Both the position numbers and the translations under genes were made by a program. Positions 7,770 through 16,508 of a stretch of 64,000 bases of DNA are shown piece after piece. Position 1 is the first letter of the stretch. Every line of letters starts with the position of its first letter. Source of the stretch: Undibacterium parvum. Lineage in GTDB: Bacteria; Pseudomonadota; Gammaproteobacteria; Burkholderiales; Burkholderiaceae_D. Under the pieces are notes generated by a model. That model had not been told where the DNA came from. It saw nothing but the letters and a program-made list of their open reading frames with translations, and did no database searches. The stretch spans positions 1,860,001 to 1,924,000 of the forward strand of contig NZ_CP034464.1 of the NCBI RefSeq assembly GCF_003955735.1, written 5' to 3'.

Positions 7770-8989
7770 GCGACACGCTCCGCAACAGCCGGGGTTTCTG
7801 CGACTTGCTGCAACTGGTAACGCTGGATTAATTGCGTCTTACGATGCGGATCAAAATTGATACGGCTGGCGTCATTTCCTACCACCTCGAGTAAGCGCTG
7901 GTTCATCAAGTAAAACCACAGCGGTGGTACATAGCTGAGCAGATACATGCCGAAATAGCCGCTAGGCAGACGGGGTAATTGCTCGAAATGACGCAAAGAC
8001 TGATAGCGCCGCAAAGGATGGGCATGATGATCCGAATGGCGTTGCAAATGGAATAGCGCCCAGTTGGAAAAAATATGATTACTATTCCAGGAGTGATGTG
8101 GCTGGCAAATCTCGTAACGCCCTGGCGCGCGCTCTTGACGCAACAAACCATAGTGCTCGATATAGTTGGCCGAGGTCAGCTGAAAATTCGCCCAGCACGA
8201 CACTGCCAGCAAGAACGGCAACACCGCCACGCCCAGCCACAGCGCCAAGGCGCTCCACAAAGTGAGGGTAATTAAGGCCGGCTGCAGTATCTCGTTATGC
8301 AGCGAGTACAGCGGCTGACCACAACGCTGCAGGCGATCTTTTTCCAGTGCCCAAGCGCGCTTGAAGGCACCCGGAATTTCGCGTAACACAAAGCGATAAA
8401 TACTTTCGCCCATGCGCGAGGAGGCCGGATCGGCAGGGGTCGCGACGTCACGATGATGGCCACGATTATGCTCGATGAAGAAGTGACCGTAGGCGCTCGG
8501 AGCCAGGATGATCTTGGCCAGCCAGCGTTCCAACTTGGTGTTTTTATGCCCCATTTCATGTCCGAGATTAATGCAAAAACCGCCCACCATGCCACCGGTG
8601 ATGATCATTGCCAACACCCCATGCCAAGGCAGCGCATGCTGCATCACAAACCAGGCCGCGAAGATAAAGCCAGCCCAGAGTACCGGCACCAATATAAAAG
8701 TAATCCAGCGGTAGTAAACATCGGCATCCAGCATAGGCACCGCGCTCTCAGGCGGATTGCTCAGGTCTTCGCCCAAGACATAATCGAGCACAGGCGCGAT
8801 CACATACATGAAAAAAGGCATGATCCACAACATGCGTACGTCATTGGTGAGCAGCATCAGCAACGGACCAAAGCCCACCGCCAGCGGCACCAGTAAGGCC
8901 AGCAACCAGGCATAACGTTTGCGATCGCGGTAAGTGCTACTCAGTTCAGCGCCAGCACTAGCGGGCTGTGGCTTCAAAGTTTGATTCAT
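7766..8989 (-). CDS. alkB: Alkane 1-monooxygenase
   Basis: 407 residues from the ATG at 8989, preceded by CTGGAG; an in-frame ATG 135 bases further upstream adds a tail not seen in the family. AlkB is an inner-membrane non-haem di-iron enzyme that hydroxylates the terminal carbon of alkanes. The histidine boxes are all present: HEMGH (144-148), EHNRGHH (173-179), LQRHSDHHA (315-323), plus NYIEHYG (275-281). Six membrane helices are expected. Compared from memory with the Pseudomonas putida GPo1 enzyme, the chain-length-gating Trp55 position appears to be Met61 here. The gene overlaps rubA by four bases and is divergent from an AraC regulator 161 bp away. Confidence 0.96.
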   Translation of the reverse strand: MNQTLKPQPASAGAELSSTYRDRKRYAWLLALLVPLAVGFGPLLMLLTNDVRMLWIMPFFMYVIAPVLDYVLGEDLSNPPESAVPMLDADVYYRWITFILVPVLWAGFIFAAWFVMQHALPWHGVLAMIITGGMVGGFCINLGHEMGHKNTKLERWLAKIILAPSAYGHFFIEHNRGHHRDVATPADPASSRMGESIYRFVLREIPGAFKRAWALEKDRLQRCGQPLYSLHNEILQPALITLTLWSALALWLGVAVLPFLLAVSCWANFQLTSANYIEHYGLLRQERAPGRYEICQPHHSWNSNHIFSNWALFHLQRHSDHHAHPLRRYQSLRHFEQLPRLPSGYFGMYLLSYVPPLWFYLMNQRLLEVVGNDASRINFDPHRKTQLIQRYQLQQVAETPAVAERVA

Positions 8990-9016
8990 AGTGGAGGTCT
9001 CCAGATATTTTTTATT

Positions 9017-9026
9017 TGTGTACACA
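9017..9026. promoter_or_regulatory. Palindrome in the alkB/araC intergenic region
   Basis: TGTGTACACA is a perfect 10-base palindrome 28 bases upstream of the alkB start; TGAC-N8-GTCA follows at 9065-9080. Either could be part of an operator, but AraC proteins usually bind direct repeats, so the assignment is weak. Confidence 0.3.
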
Positions 9027-9150
9027 GTGTCGTCTTTGTGGGATTTTATTAACACCGTTGCAAGTGACAATAAATCGTCATAAACTGCCAAATACCCGAA
9101 GAGCGTGGTCCAATGACGACGCAAACCTGCACTTTCTTTAGCCCTAGCCT

Positions 9151-10197
9151 ATGCCAGCCAAGCCGCCCGTCCTCAACTGCACTTTGCACCCTGCTTACGC
9201 CAGACTGCTGTATGTGCAGTTGCGTCAGCATGGCGTGGATGCCGACGCGGTATTGGCCGAAGCCGGTTTGCGCTGGGCCGAGTTGGCCAGTGATCCACGC
9301 GAACTCAATTTAGCGACCTTTGAGCGCCTGATACTGGCGACCCAGCGCCGTTTCAATTGCCCCTGGCTAGGTCTTGAGCTGGGCGCATATGGGCAAGTCT
9401 CGGTGCATGGTGCGGTCGGACATGCCGCCATCTCTAGCGGCAGCTTGCGCCAACTCCTACAGACCGTCGCCCATTACGGCCAACTGCGCGCCGACACCTT
9501 CGCCTTCACCTATCAGGAACGCGATCAATCACATCCAATTGGCTGCTTAGCAGTCAGTGAGCGTTTCGAACTAGGTGCGGTGCGCCAGTTTATGCTGGAG
9601 GCGCTCTTCGCCACCCTGATGCGGGTATTAGAAACCGCAGTGGGAAATGTGTTTGCCGCGATGCGGGTCGACCTGCCGTTTGCGGCGCCCACTTGGGCCG
9701 GGCAATATCGCCGCTTTGGTATAGGAGATGTGCGTTTCGGCAGCGCCCATCTATGCTTTTATTTTCCAGCAGAACTACTCGATCTGCCCTGCCTAACTGC
9801 CGACAGCAATTCGTATGAACTGGCACGCAAAGAATGTGATCGCGCCTTAACTGAGGGTCTACAAAGCCCGCTGTCGCAACGCGTCAAACAAGCCCTGCAT
9901 GCCGCTGGCGAAGCACCCCTACCAGACTTGCCAACCATCGCGCAACAACTGCATGTCTCGCCGCGCACCCTGATGCGCAAGCTCAAACTGGAAGGCAGTA
10001 GTTATCAAAGTCTGCTAGACGCCAAACGTAAAGAGCAAGCGATCTGGCATCTGCAGCACAGCCAGGACAGCATAGAAATCATCGCCGAACGTCTGGGCTA
10101 CCAAGACAACTCCAACTTCAGCCGTACCTTCCGGCGCTGGTGCGGCCTCAGCCCTAGCGAATTTCGCAATCAATTTAACAAAACGCAGGCGGGCTAA
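9151..10197 (+). CDS. AraC-family regulator, probable activator of alkB
   Basis: 348 residues. The N-terminal 200 residues match the arabinose-binding-like domain of the OruR/ArgR-type AraC regulators (YVQLRQHGVDADAVLAEAGL, then PWLGLELGAYGQVSVHGAVGHA). The C-terminal 100 residues hold two helix-turn-helix motifs (PTIAQQLHVSPRTLMRKLKLEG and IIAERLGYQDNSNFSRTFRRW, closing with GLSPSEFR). AraC regulators of this class sit next to alkane hydroxylase genes in several proteobacteria, for example AlkR in Acinetobacter. The divergent position over a 161 bp gap supports control of alkB-rubA by alkanes or their products. The role is inferred from position and family. Confidence 0.9.
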   Translation: MPAKPPVLNCTLHPAYARLLYVQLRQHGVDADAVLAEAGLRWAELASDPRELNLATFERLILATQRRFNCPWLGLELGAYGQVSVHGAVGHAAISSGSLRQLLQTVAHYGQLRADTFAFTYQERDQSHPIGCLAVSERFELGAVRQFMLEALFATLMRVLETAVGNVFAAMRVDLPFAAPTWAGQYRRFGIGDVRFGSAHLCFYFPAELLDLPCLTADSNSYELARKECDRALTEGLQSPLSQRVKQALHAAGEAPLPDLPTIAQQLHVSPRTLMRKLKLEGSSYQSLLDAKRKEQAIWHLQHSQDSIEIIAERLGYQDNSNFSRTFRRWCGLSPSEFRNQFNKTQAG

Positions 10198-10224
10198 TCA
10201 TTCAATCTAATTCTGCGCGCCCCC

Positions 10225-10334
10225 GCCACGGCGCATATTCTATGCGCCTCTGCAGCCACCCTACCCGCTCAGGCATAGCGCATGCGCCTGTCCGGCCTGC
10301 CTATCCGCAAACCCGCATGGGCTATGCGCAGCGG
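10225..10334. repeat. Dispersed repeat C, copy 2 (long form)
   Basis: About 110 bp, nearly identical to the copy at 12497-12607. It contains GGCGCATATTCTATGCG, CCGCTCAGGCATAGC and CCGCATGGGCTATGCGCAGCGG as successive inverted segments. It fills most of the gap between the AraC regulator and the saccharopine-dehydrogenase-like gene. Confidence 0.85.
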
Positions 10335-10484
10335 GGCATGCCGTGGGAATTTTAGAACGCCCGAATGCCTGCAGTTTTAGCGCGCCAAGAGCACCAAGTA
10401 GCACCATCGTAAAAACTTTTATTTATACAAAATCAATTTGGCATCGTGCCTTATTTAAAGCACAGCTTGGTATACTGTCCGCTT

Positions 10485-11585
10485 ATGCATACCATTCTCG
10501 TTCTCGGCGGCTACGGTTTTTTCGGTAGTCGCATCTGTCAGGCGCTGGCAGAAAATCCCCAAATTCACCTGCTGATAGGCGGGCGCGATGCCAGCAAAGC
10601 GCAGGCTCTGGCGACGCAACTTGGCTTGAACTCTAACCAAGCTGTCGCGATCGATGCGAATGGGGCCGATCTGGCGGCGCGTCTGAGTGCGCTCAAGCTG
10701 AACACCGTGATCCATACCGCCGGGCCTTTTCAGGGGCAGAATTACACGGTGGCAAGGGCGGCGATTGCAGCGGGTGCCAACTACATGGATCTGGCCGACG
10801 GCCGCGCCTTTGTGGCTGGCATAGGGGCGCTCGATAAGGCGGCACGGGCCGCTGGCGTGCTGGTCACTAGCGGTGCCAGCTCACTGCCGGCACTCTCGTC
10901 AGCGGTGGTCGATCACTATCTGCCGCGCTTCTCACGTCTAGACCTCATCCGGCATGGCATAGGATCGGGAGCGCGCGCGCCTGGCTTGGCCACCATGCTA
11001 GGGGTCTTCGGTTATTGCGGCAAAGCGTTTACGCGCTGGCAAGCAGGCCGATGGCAAACGACTTACGGCTGGCTCGATCTGCAGGCATATCGCTTCCCGA
11101 CACCTGTCGGCCGCCGTCTTTTGGGTAGTTGCGACGTGCCCGATTTAGAGTTGTTTCCGCTGCGTTATGCGGGCGTGCAGAGCGTCAGTTTCCATGCCGG
11201 TTTTGCCAGCCCTATCGGTCACCTGTTCGTCTGGGCGGCAGCCTGTCTGGTAAAAGCCGGGCTGCTCAAAAGTCTGGGGCCGCTAGTAGCGCCCTTGCAC
11301 GCAATCAGTGGCCATCTGGAGCGCTACGTCAGCGATAAAGGCGGCATGTTTGTTAGGATGGAAGGGCTGGATCAGGACGGCAAAGCCTTGCAACTTAGCT
11401 GGCATTTAATCGCCGACAAAAACCATGGCCCGCATATCCCCTGCGGTGCGGCGATCGCACTGGCCCACAAACTGGCAGCCGGCGCAGCGTTGCCAGTCGG
11501 TGCCATGCCCTGCATGGGCTTACTCACGGTAGAAGACTATCTGGCCGCACTGAGCGCCTACCAGGTGCACGAGGTGCCGGCATGA
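10485..11585 (+). CDS. Saccharopine dehydrogenase-like NAD(P)-binding protein
   Basis: 366 residues from the ATG at 10485, which opens directly into the Rossmann strand (MHTILVLGGYGFFGSRIC). A start at 10446 would add 13 residues with no family support. The motif GGYGFFG binds the dinucleotide; the next strand ends in the GGRD pattern that favours NADP. The protein belongs to the saccharopine dehydrogenase NADP-binding superfamily, whose small bacterial members are oxidoreductases of unknown substrate, not lysine enzymes. TATACT at 10471-10476 could be a -10 box, which would give a very short leader. Its last four bases overlap the next gene (ATGA), and a DoxX-like gene follows, forming a three-gene operon. 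Confidence 0.85.
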   Translation: MHTILVLGGYGFFGSRICQALAENPQIHLLIGGRDASKAQALATQLGLNSNQAVAIDANGADLAARLSALKLNTVIHTAGPFQGQNYTVARAAIAAGANYMDLADGRAFVAGIGALDKAARAAGVLVTSGASSLPALSSAVVDHYLPRFSRLDLIRHGIGSGARAPGLATMLGVFGYCGKAFTRWQAGRWQTTYGWLDLQAYRFPTPVGRRLLGSCDVPDLELFPLRYAGVQSVSFHAGFASPIGHLFVWAAACLVKAGLLKSLGPLVAPLHAISGHLERYVSDKGGMFVRMEGLDQDGKALQLSWHLIADKNHGPHIPCGAAIALAHKLAAGAALPVGAMPCMGLLTVEDYLAALSAYQVHEVPA

Positions 11586-12064
11586 GCCTGGATTTGAACC
11601 CGTACCTGAGCATCAAGTATCTACACATCCTCAGCGCCACTGTCTTATTCGGCACTGGCATAGGCATCGCTTTCTTTAAGTGGATAACTGACCGTACGGG
11701 CGATGTGCGGGCGATACGCATCGTGAATGAAAAAACCGTGCTGGCCGATCTGATTTTCACGACCCCAGCGGTGATCACGCAAGCCTTGAGTGGCTTTGCG
11801 CTGGCCTATCTGGGGGGTTATCCCTTGTTCAGCGGCTGGATAGTCTGCGCGACCCTGCTCTACCTGTTCGCGGGAGCCTGCTGGCTGCCGGTCTTGTGGC
11901 TGCAAATTCGCATGCGCGATTTGGCCAGAGTGGCCGATCTAGGCAATCTGCCCCTCAGCGCCGAGTATCGCAAGCTAGCTAGGATCTGGTTCTGGTTAGG
12001 GATACCGGCTTTCTGCGCGCTGATGCTGGTGTATTACCTGATGGTGTTTAAACCCGCACTATGA
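11582..12064 (+). CDS. DUF2269 family integral membrane protein
   Basis: 160 residues with four membrane helices. The N-terminus YLSIKYLHILSATVLFGTGIG is characteristic of the DUF2269 family of predicted inner-membrane proteins. Histidine in the first helix (KYLHILSA) is typical and might bind haem, but nothing here proves it. It overlaps the preceding gene by four bases (ATGA) and is followed after 16 bp by a DoxX-like gene. Co-occurrence with an NAD(P)-binding oxidoreductase and a DoxX-like protein suggests a membrane redox unit (inference). Confidence 0.85.
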   Translation: MSLDLNPYLSIKYLHILSATVLFGTGIGIAFFKWITDRTGDVRAIRIVNEKTVLADLIFTTPAVITQALSGFALAYLGGYPLFSGWIVCATLLYLFAGACWLPVLWLQIRMRDLARVADLGNLPLSAEYRKLARIWFWLGIPAFCALMLVYYLMVFKPAL

Positions 12065-12080
12065 AGACGCACTTAGCGAT

Positions 12081-12479
12081 ATGAACGGCAAAAATTTCCA
12101 GCGCCAATTGCTCAACCTGTATTGGCTAAGCCGCCTGGGCATGGCCGCAATCTGGTGCTGGACCGCGTATGTCTCCTGGTTTGTCTATCCGCAAGCGCTG
12201 TCCCTGGCATGGTTGCAGCGTATAGGCATAAGCCAATCTGCGGAGCTCATGTTGGCCACGGCCTGCCTATTTGATTTGCTCATGGGGCTGGCCTCAGCAG
12301 CCTGTGCCTCTCGCTTATTGTGGCAAGCGCAGATCGTCTGCGTGCTGGCTTACAGTCTGGTGATCGCAGTAGGTTTACCGGAATTTTTAATCCATCCTTT
12401 CGGCCCCATCAGCAAGAACATCGCGGTACTCTGCTGCCTGGGCTACTTAAGCATCATGGAAGCAAATCGGTCTGCATAA
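12081..12479 (+). CDS. DoxX-like family membrane protein
   Basis: 132 residues with four membrane helices and the DoxX-like N-terminal pattern (LYWLSRLGMAAIWCWTAYVSWF), then a helix with LFDLLMGLASA and a C-terminal helix ending GPISKNIAVLCCLGYL. DoxX-like proteins are small inner-membrane proteins linked to quinone or thiol redox systems. It is the last gene of the three-gene operon starting at 10485. Repeat C copy 3 and a strong bidirectional terminator follow. Confidence 0.8.
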   Translation: MNGKNFQRQLLNLYWLSRLGMAAIWCWTAYVSWFVYPQALSLAWLQRIGISQSAELMLATACLFDLLMGLASAACASRLLWQAQIVCVLAYSLVIAVGLPEFLIHPFGPISKNIAVLCCLGYLSIMEANRSA

Positions 12480-12496
12480 AATTTTGAACACATGCC

Positions 12497-12607
12497 GCCA
12501 CGGCGCATACTCTATGCGGGTTTGCAGCCTGCCTGCCCGCTCAGGCATAGCAGATGCGCCTGTCCGGCCTGCCTATCCGCAAAGCCGCATGGGCTATGCG
12601 CAGCGGG
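12497..12607. repeat. Dispersed repeat C, copy 3 (long form)
   Basis: Nearly identical to copy 2 at 10225-10334 over its whole length, so the same element flanks the three-gene operon on both sides in direct orientation. Confidence 0.85.
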
Positions 12608-12626
12608 CCTGCTCACTGCGAAAAAC

Positions 12627-12663
12627 AAAAAGGGTCTGAGAATTACACTCTCAGACCCTTTTT
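12627..12663. terminator. Bidirectional Rho-independent terminator
   Basis: A perfect 15-base inverted repeat, AAAAAGGGTCTGAGA and TCTCAGACCCTTTTT, with a seven-base loop. The A/T ends give a T-tract on both strands, serving the DoxX-like gene (plus) and fahA (minus). Confidence 0.95.
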
Positions 12664-12717
12664 AACAGGTTATTTCTCAAAAATAATTTAGCGGCGCTTA
12701 CTTCCGCTCATTCACTC

Positions 12718-14043
12718 TTACTCGCTACGTGCCGGCAACAAGGTACCGAGCACTTCACCAAAACCTATGCGTGCTGCGCCGTCTTTACTGGCCCAGCCGC
12801 GCATCACGATGCTGTCGCCGTCTTCCAGATAAAGGCGTTGCTCACCGTTGGCCAGTGTGATGGTTTTTTTACCGCCTTGTGTCAACTCCATCAGAGACCC
12901 GGCTTCTTCTGGTTGTGGGCCGGATTGGGTGCCAGAACCGAGCAAATCGCCAGCGCGCAGATTGCAGCCATTCACAGTGTGATGCGTCAGTAGTTGCGAC
13001 ACCGTCCAGTAAGAATGGCGGAAGTTCGATAAGGACAGACGCTGCGGTGGGGTGCCTGATGAACGCATGGCGGCGGTTTGCAGCAAGACTTCTAGTGCTA
13101 TATCAAAGGCACCGCTGTCACGCAAGTCGCTAGACTCCAGATACGGCAAAGGCTGCGGGTCCGCGGCGTCGCGGCTCCAGGCGCTGCGATACGGTGCCAG
13201 CGCTTCTATCGTCACTACCCATGGCGAGATGGTCGAGGCAAAGTTTTTCGCCAGGAAAGGGCCTAGAGGTTGATATTCCCAGCCCTGCATATCGCGCGCC
13301 GACCAATCATTGAGTAAGCACAGGCCAAACACATGTTGTTCGGCTTCTTGCATGGGGATAGCGTCACCGAGCGCGTTGCCGTTGCCGATGAAGATACCGA
13401 TTTCCATCTCGTAATCCATGCGCTTGGCTGGGCCAAATACTGGTGCGCTAGCGCCAGGCGGCATGGTTTGGCCTAAAGGACGGCGAAACTCCTGGCCGGA
13501 AACGGCGATCGATGAGGAGCGACCATGGTAGCCGATAGGCACCCATTTGTAATTCGGCAGCAGCGGATTATCCGGGCGCAATAATTTACCGATCGCGGTC
13601 GCATGGTGGATAGAGGTGTAGAAATCGGTGTAATCACCAATCTGCGCCGGTAAGGCATATTCAGCCTCGCTTTGCGCCAGCAGACAGCTTTGCAAAGCAG
13701 CTTGCGCGCTAGCGCCTAGGCGCAAGGCGCGTGACAGCGCGAGGCGTAATTGCGACCAGACTGCCGGTGCCAGACTCATCAGGCTATTGAGTTTGTCACC
13801 GAGGATGGCCTTATCGAATTCCTTATTTTCCAAGGCAGAAAAAATCCCCGCGACACGGGCTGCCGCCAGATCCAGAATCTGATCACCGATCGCTACCCCT
13901 AAACGAAATTGCTCATCGCTGCCAGCACGACGAAACACGCCGTAAGGCAAGTTTTGTAGTGGGAAATCGGTGTTACCGGTATTGGCGGAGGCGACCCAGC
14001 TGCGCAAGCTTGCATCATGGGTTTCATTGAGTTGTGGCTTCAT
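12718..14043 (-). CDS. fahA: Fumarylacetoacetase
   Basis: 441 residues, the normal length of fumarylacetoacetate hydrolase, the last enzyme of tyrosine and phenylalanine catabolism (fumarylacetoacetate to fumarate plus acetoacetate). Family landmarks are visible: the N-terminal domain FPLQNLPYGVFRR, DFYTSIHHATAIGKLLRP with the catalytic histidine, YHGRSSSI, MDYEMEIGIFIG with metal-binding Glu residues, LLNDWSARDMQGWEYQPLGP, and GTQSGP near the end. The start codon follows the hmgA stop codon immediately (TAAATG), so the two are translationally linked. Maleylacetoacetate isomerase is not in this cluster. Confidence 0.97.
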   Translation of the reverse strand: MKPQLNETHDASLRSWVASANTGNTDFPLQNLPYGVFRRAGSDEQFRLGVAIGDQILDLAAARVAGIFSALENKEFDKAILGDKLNSLMSLAPAVWSQLRLALSRALRLGASAQAALQSCLLAQSEAEYALPAQIGDYTDFYTSIHHATAIGKLLRPDNPLLPNYKWVPIGYHGRSSSIAVSGQEFRRPLGQTMPPGASAPVFGPAKRMDYEMEIGIFIGNGNALGDAIPMQEAEQHVFGLCLLNDWSARDMQGWEYQPLGPFLAKNFASTISPWVVTIEALAPYRSAWSRDAADPQPLPYLESSDLRDSGAFDIALEVLLQTAAMRSSGTPPQRLSLSNFRHSYWTVSQLLTHHTVNGCNLRAGDLLGSGTQSGPQPEEAGSLMELTQGGKKTITLANGEQRLYLEDGDSIVMRGWASKDGAARIGFGEVLGTLLPARSE

Positions 14044-15351
14044 TTATTTTTGCTCCGGATTAAAATTTTTCTTGATGCCTTGCCAGCACTGGTAATAGTC
14101 GGCCTGCAATTGCGGCGACTCCATGGCGGCACGGGTCGGTTTGAGGATGTTACAGCTTTCTATCATGAAGGCCATGGTGTTATCCACTTTCTGCGGTGTG
14201 CGGGTATCGATATGACTAGCTTTTTCAAAGGTAGGCGCATCCGGGCCGTGGCCGCTCATGCAATTATGCAGGCTGGCACCACCGGGGCGGAAACCAGTGG
14301 ATTTGGCATCGTACTCGCCATGGATCAGCCCCATGAATTCGCTGGCAATATTGCGGTGGAACCAGGGCGGGCGGAAGGTGTTTTCGGCAGCCAGCCAGCG
14401 CGGCGGGAAGATCACGAAATCGATGCTATCGACACCTGGTGTATTACTGGGCGACTGCAACACCAGAAAAATCGATGGATCAGGATGATCATAGCTGATC
14501 GAACCTATGGTGTTGAAGTGACGCAGATCGTATTTATAAGGCGCAAAATTGCCGTGCCATGCCACCACATCGAGCGGTGAATGGCCGATCTTGGCGCGCC
14601 ACAGATTACCGCTAAATTTAGCAATCAGTTCAAAATCGCCCTCGAGATCCTCATACCAAGCATGCGGAATCTGAAAATCACGCGGATTAGCCAGACCGTT
14701 AGAACCTATCACGCCCAGATCAGGTAGCTTGAGCATGGCGCCAAAATTCTCGCAAACATAACCGCGCGCTGCGCCATCGGGCAACGTGACTTGAAAACGT
14801 ATGCCGCGCGGGATCACGGCAATTTCTTGCGGCTCTATCGCCAGCAGGCCAAGCTCGGTCTTGATCTGCAAACGCCCTTGCTGCGGGATGATCAAGAGTT
14901 CGGCATCGGCGTTATAGAAAAAGCGCGTCGTCATGTCGCAATTGGCCGCATACAGATGAATCGCGCAACCGCTTAAGGCATCGGCCGAGCCGTTACCGGC
15001 CATGGTCAGCCAGGATTCTATGAAATCGACGGGCTCAGTCGGCAATGGCAAGGGATCCCAGCGCAATTGATTCGGGCTCGATGGCAGCTCGTCAAATTGA
15101 TTCGTCATGCCGCGATTGCCGATTTGCACAAAGGGCTGATGCATCGCCGCCGGGCGTATTCTGTACAGCCAGGAACGGCGATTGGCATGGCGCGGTGCGG
15201 TAAACGCCGTACCCGACACCTGTTCGGCATACAAGCCGTAGGCGCATTGCTGTGGCGAGTTCTGATTTTTGGGCAAGGCTCCGGGTAAGGCCTCGCTGGC
15301 GAATTCATTCGAGAAGCCGGTTTGGTAGCGCAGCGTGTCTGAGATGCTCAT
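14044..15351 (-). CDS. hmgA: Homogentisate 1,2-dioxygenase
   Basis: 435 residues from the ATG at 15351, preceded by AGAGGA; a further upstream ATG at 15465 would intrude into the shared promoter region and is rejected. The enzyme opens the ring of homogentisate to maleylacetoacetate using Fe(II) and oxygen. Landmarks: [21 protein letters not shown], the iron-ligand region with [18 protein letters not shown], and [12 protein letters not shown]. It is the first gene of the hmgA-fahA operon, with a divergent LysR regulator 116 bp away. Confidence 0.97.
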   Translation of the reverse strand: MSISDTLRYQTGFSNEFASEALPGALPKNQNSPQQCAYGLYAEQVSGTAFTAPRHANRRSWLYRIRPAAMHQPFVQIGNRGMTNQFDELPSSPNQLRWDPLPLPTEPVDFIESWLTMAGNGSADALSGCAIHLYAANCDMTTRFFYNADAELLIIPQQGRLQIKTELGLLAIEPQEIAVIPRGIRFQVTLPDGAARGYVCENFGAMLKLPDLGVIGSNGLANPRDFQIPHAWYEDLEGDFELIAKFSGNLWRAKIGHSPLDVVAWHGNFAPYKYDLRHFNTIGSISYDHPDPSIFLVLQSPSNTPGVDSIDFVIFPPRWLAAENTFRPPWFHRNIASEFMGLIHGEYDAKSTGFRPGGASLHNCMSGHGPDAPTFEKASHIDTRTPQKVDNTMAFMIESCNILKPTRAAMESPQLQADYYQCWQGIKKNFNPEQK

Positions 15352-15390
15352 CTTGCATTCCTCTGGAAGGTGATTTACCTCAGTAATGTA

Positions 15391-15431
15391 GTGCAATGCA
15401 GGCACTTTTGCGCTATAAATACATAAATGTA
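15391..15431. promoter_or_regulatory. Candidate LysR operator sites in the hmgA/lysR gap
   Basis: GTGC-N7-GCAC (15391-15405 region) fits the T-N11-A style of LysR sites, and TACATAAATGTA (15420-15431) is an inverted repeat of five-base arms. Both lie in the 116 bp between hmgA and the divergent regulator. Binding is inferred. Confidence 0.4.
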
Positions 15432-15467
15432 GTTCATTCACAAAATCAATAATGGTATCAAACACGC

Positions 15468-16373
15468 ATGATAGAACCCAAGGATATAGACCTGAACCTG
15501 TTGGTGGTATTTCAGGAAGTGTTTCAGGAGCGCCAGATCTCTAGCGTGGCGAAAAAACTTAGCCTGTCGCAACCGGCGGTCAGCAATGCCTTGGCGCGTC
15601 TACGCAAGAGCTTTGATGATGAGCTGTTTGTGCGCACCGCCGCCGGCATGCAACCGACGCCGCTGGCACAGCAACTGGCCGAGCCTATCGCCAGTGCGCT
15701 CGCCAATATCCGGCAGGCCTTAAACCGGCAGGAAAGCTTTGATCCCACCAGCAGCAAACGTCATTTCACGCTCGCCATGACCGATGTCGGCGAACTGTAC
15801 TTCATGCCCAAACTGGTGCAGTTATGCCGCCAGTTTGCGCCGCAGCTACAGCTATCGACCTTGCGCGCCAATAACCTCGATCTGAAGACCGAAATGGAAA
15901 CGGGCAGGATAGATCTGGCCATTGGTGCTTTTGAGGGTATCTCGGAAGCGCTGTATCAACGCCGCCTGTTCGAGCAAAACTATGTTTGCCTGTTTCGGCG
16001 CGAGCACCCGCTGGCCGCTGCCAGTATTTCGTCCAGGGATTTTCTAGCGGCACAACACTTGATCGTGGCATCTACCGAGAGCCCCTACGATAAAATCAAT
16101 CAGTTGCTGGAAAAAGCCGGAATACAGGCTGCATCGCACTTTAGCGTGCCGCATTTTGTGGCCGTTCCGTATATCGTCAGCACCAATGATTTGCTGGTGA
16201 CCGTGCCAGAAAAACTGGCGGAAAGCACCGCTCTGCCGTTTAATTTGCAGTATGTAAAAACGCCGCTGCGCCTACCCACACTACAAACCAATGTATTCTG
16301 GCACCGCCGTTTTAATCAGGACCAAGGCAATCAATGGCTGCGCAATTTTATTGCAGAGCATTTTGCGCAATAA
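15468..16373 (+). CDS. LysR-family regulator of homogentisate degradation (probable)
   Basis: 301 residues, standard LysR length. The N-terminal winged helix-turn-helix is clear ([39 protein letters not shown]), followed by a periplasmic-binding-like effector domain from about residue 90 ([19 protein letters not shown]). The sequence type is that of the NahR/PcpR-like group, which often has aromatic effectors. Its divergent arrangement with hmgA makes it the likely regulator of hmgA-fahA, with homogentisate or a related acid as effector (inference). The start at 15468 places [11 protein letters not shown] at the N-terminus, as in family members. Confidence 0.88.
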   Translation: MIEPKDIDLNLLVVFQEVFQERQISSVAKKLSLSQPAVSNALARLRKSFDDELFVRTAAGMQPTPLAQQLAEPIASALANIRQALNRQESFDPTSSKRHFTLAMTDVGELYFMPKLVQLCRQFAPQLQLSTLRANNLDLKTEMETGRIDLAIGAFEGISEALYQRRLFEQNYVCLFRREHPLAAASISSRDFLAAQHLIVASTESPYDKINQLLEKAGIQAASHFSVPHFVAVPYIVSTNDLLVTVPEKLAESTALPFNLQYVKTPLRLPTLQTNVFWHRRFNQDQGNQWLRNFIAEHFAQ

Positions 16374-16508
16374 GACGCTAAGGCTGAAAATCATGCAGAA
16401 AAACTACGTTGAAAAAACTTCACCCTAAGTCTGAAACGTTTTCCCCCATCGTATTTTGCTTTTGCTCTACACTTCAAAGATCAAAATTCACTCTCTGGAG
16501 TAGCCGCC

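Noticed and set aside
14017..14580. A 187-codon plus-strand ORF opposite hmgA
   Set aside because: It lies wholly antisense to a firmly identified gene, has no ribosome-binding site and its translation has no recognisable pattern.
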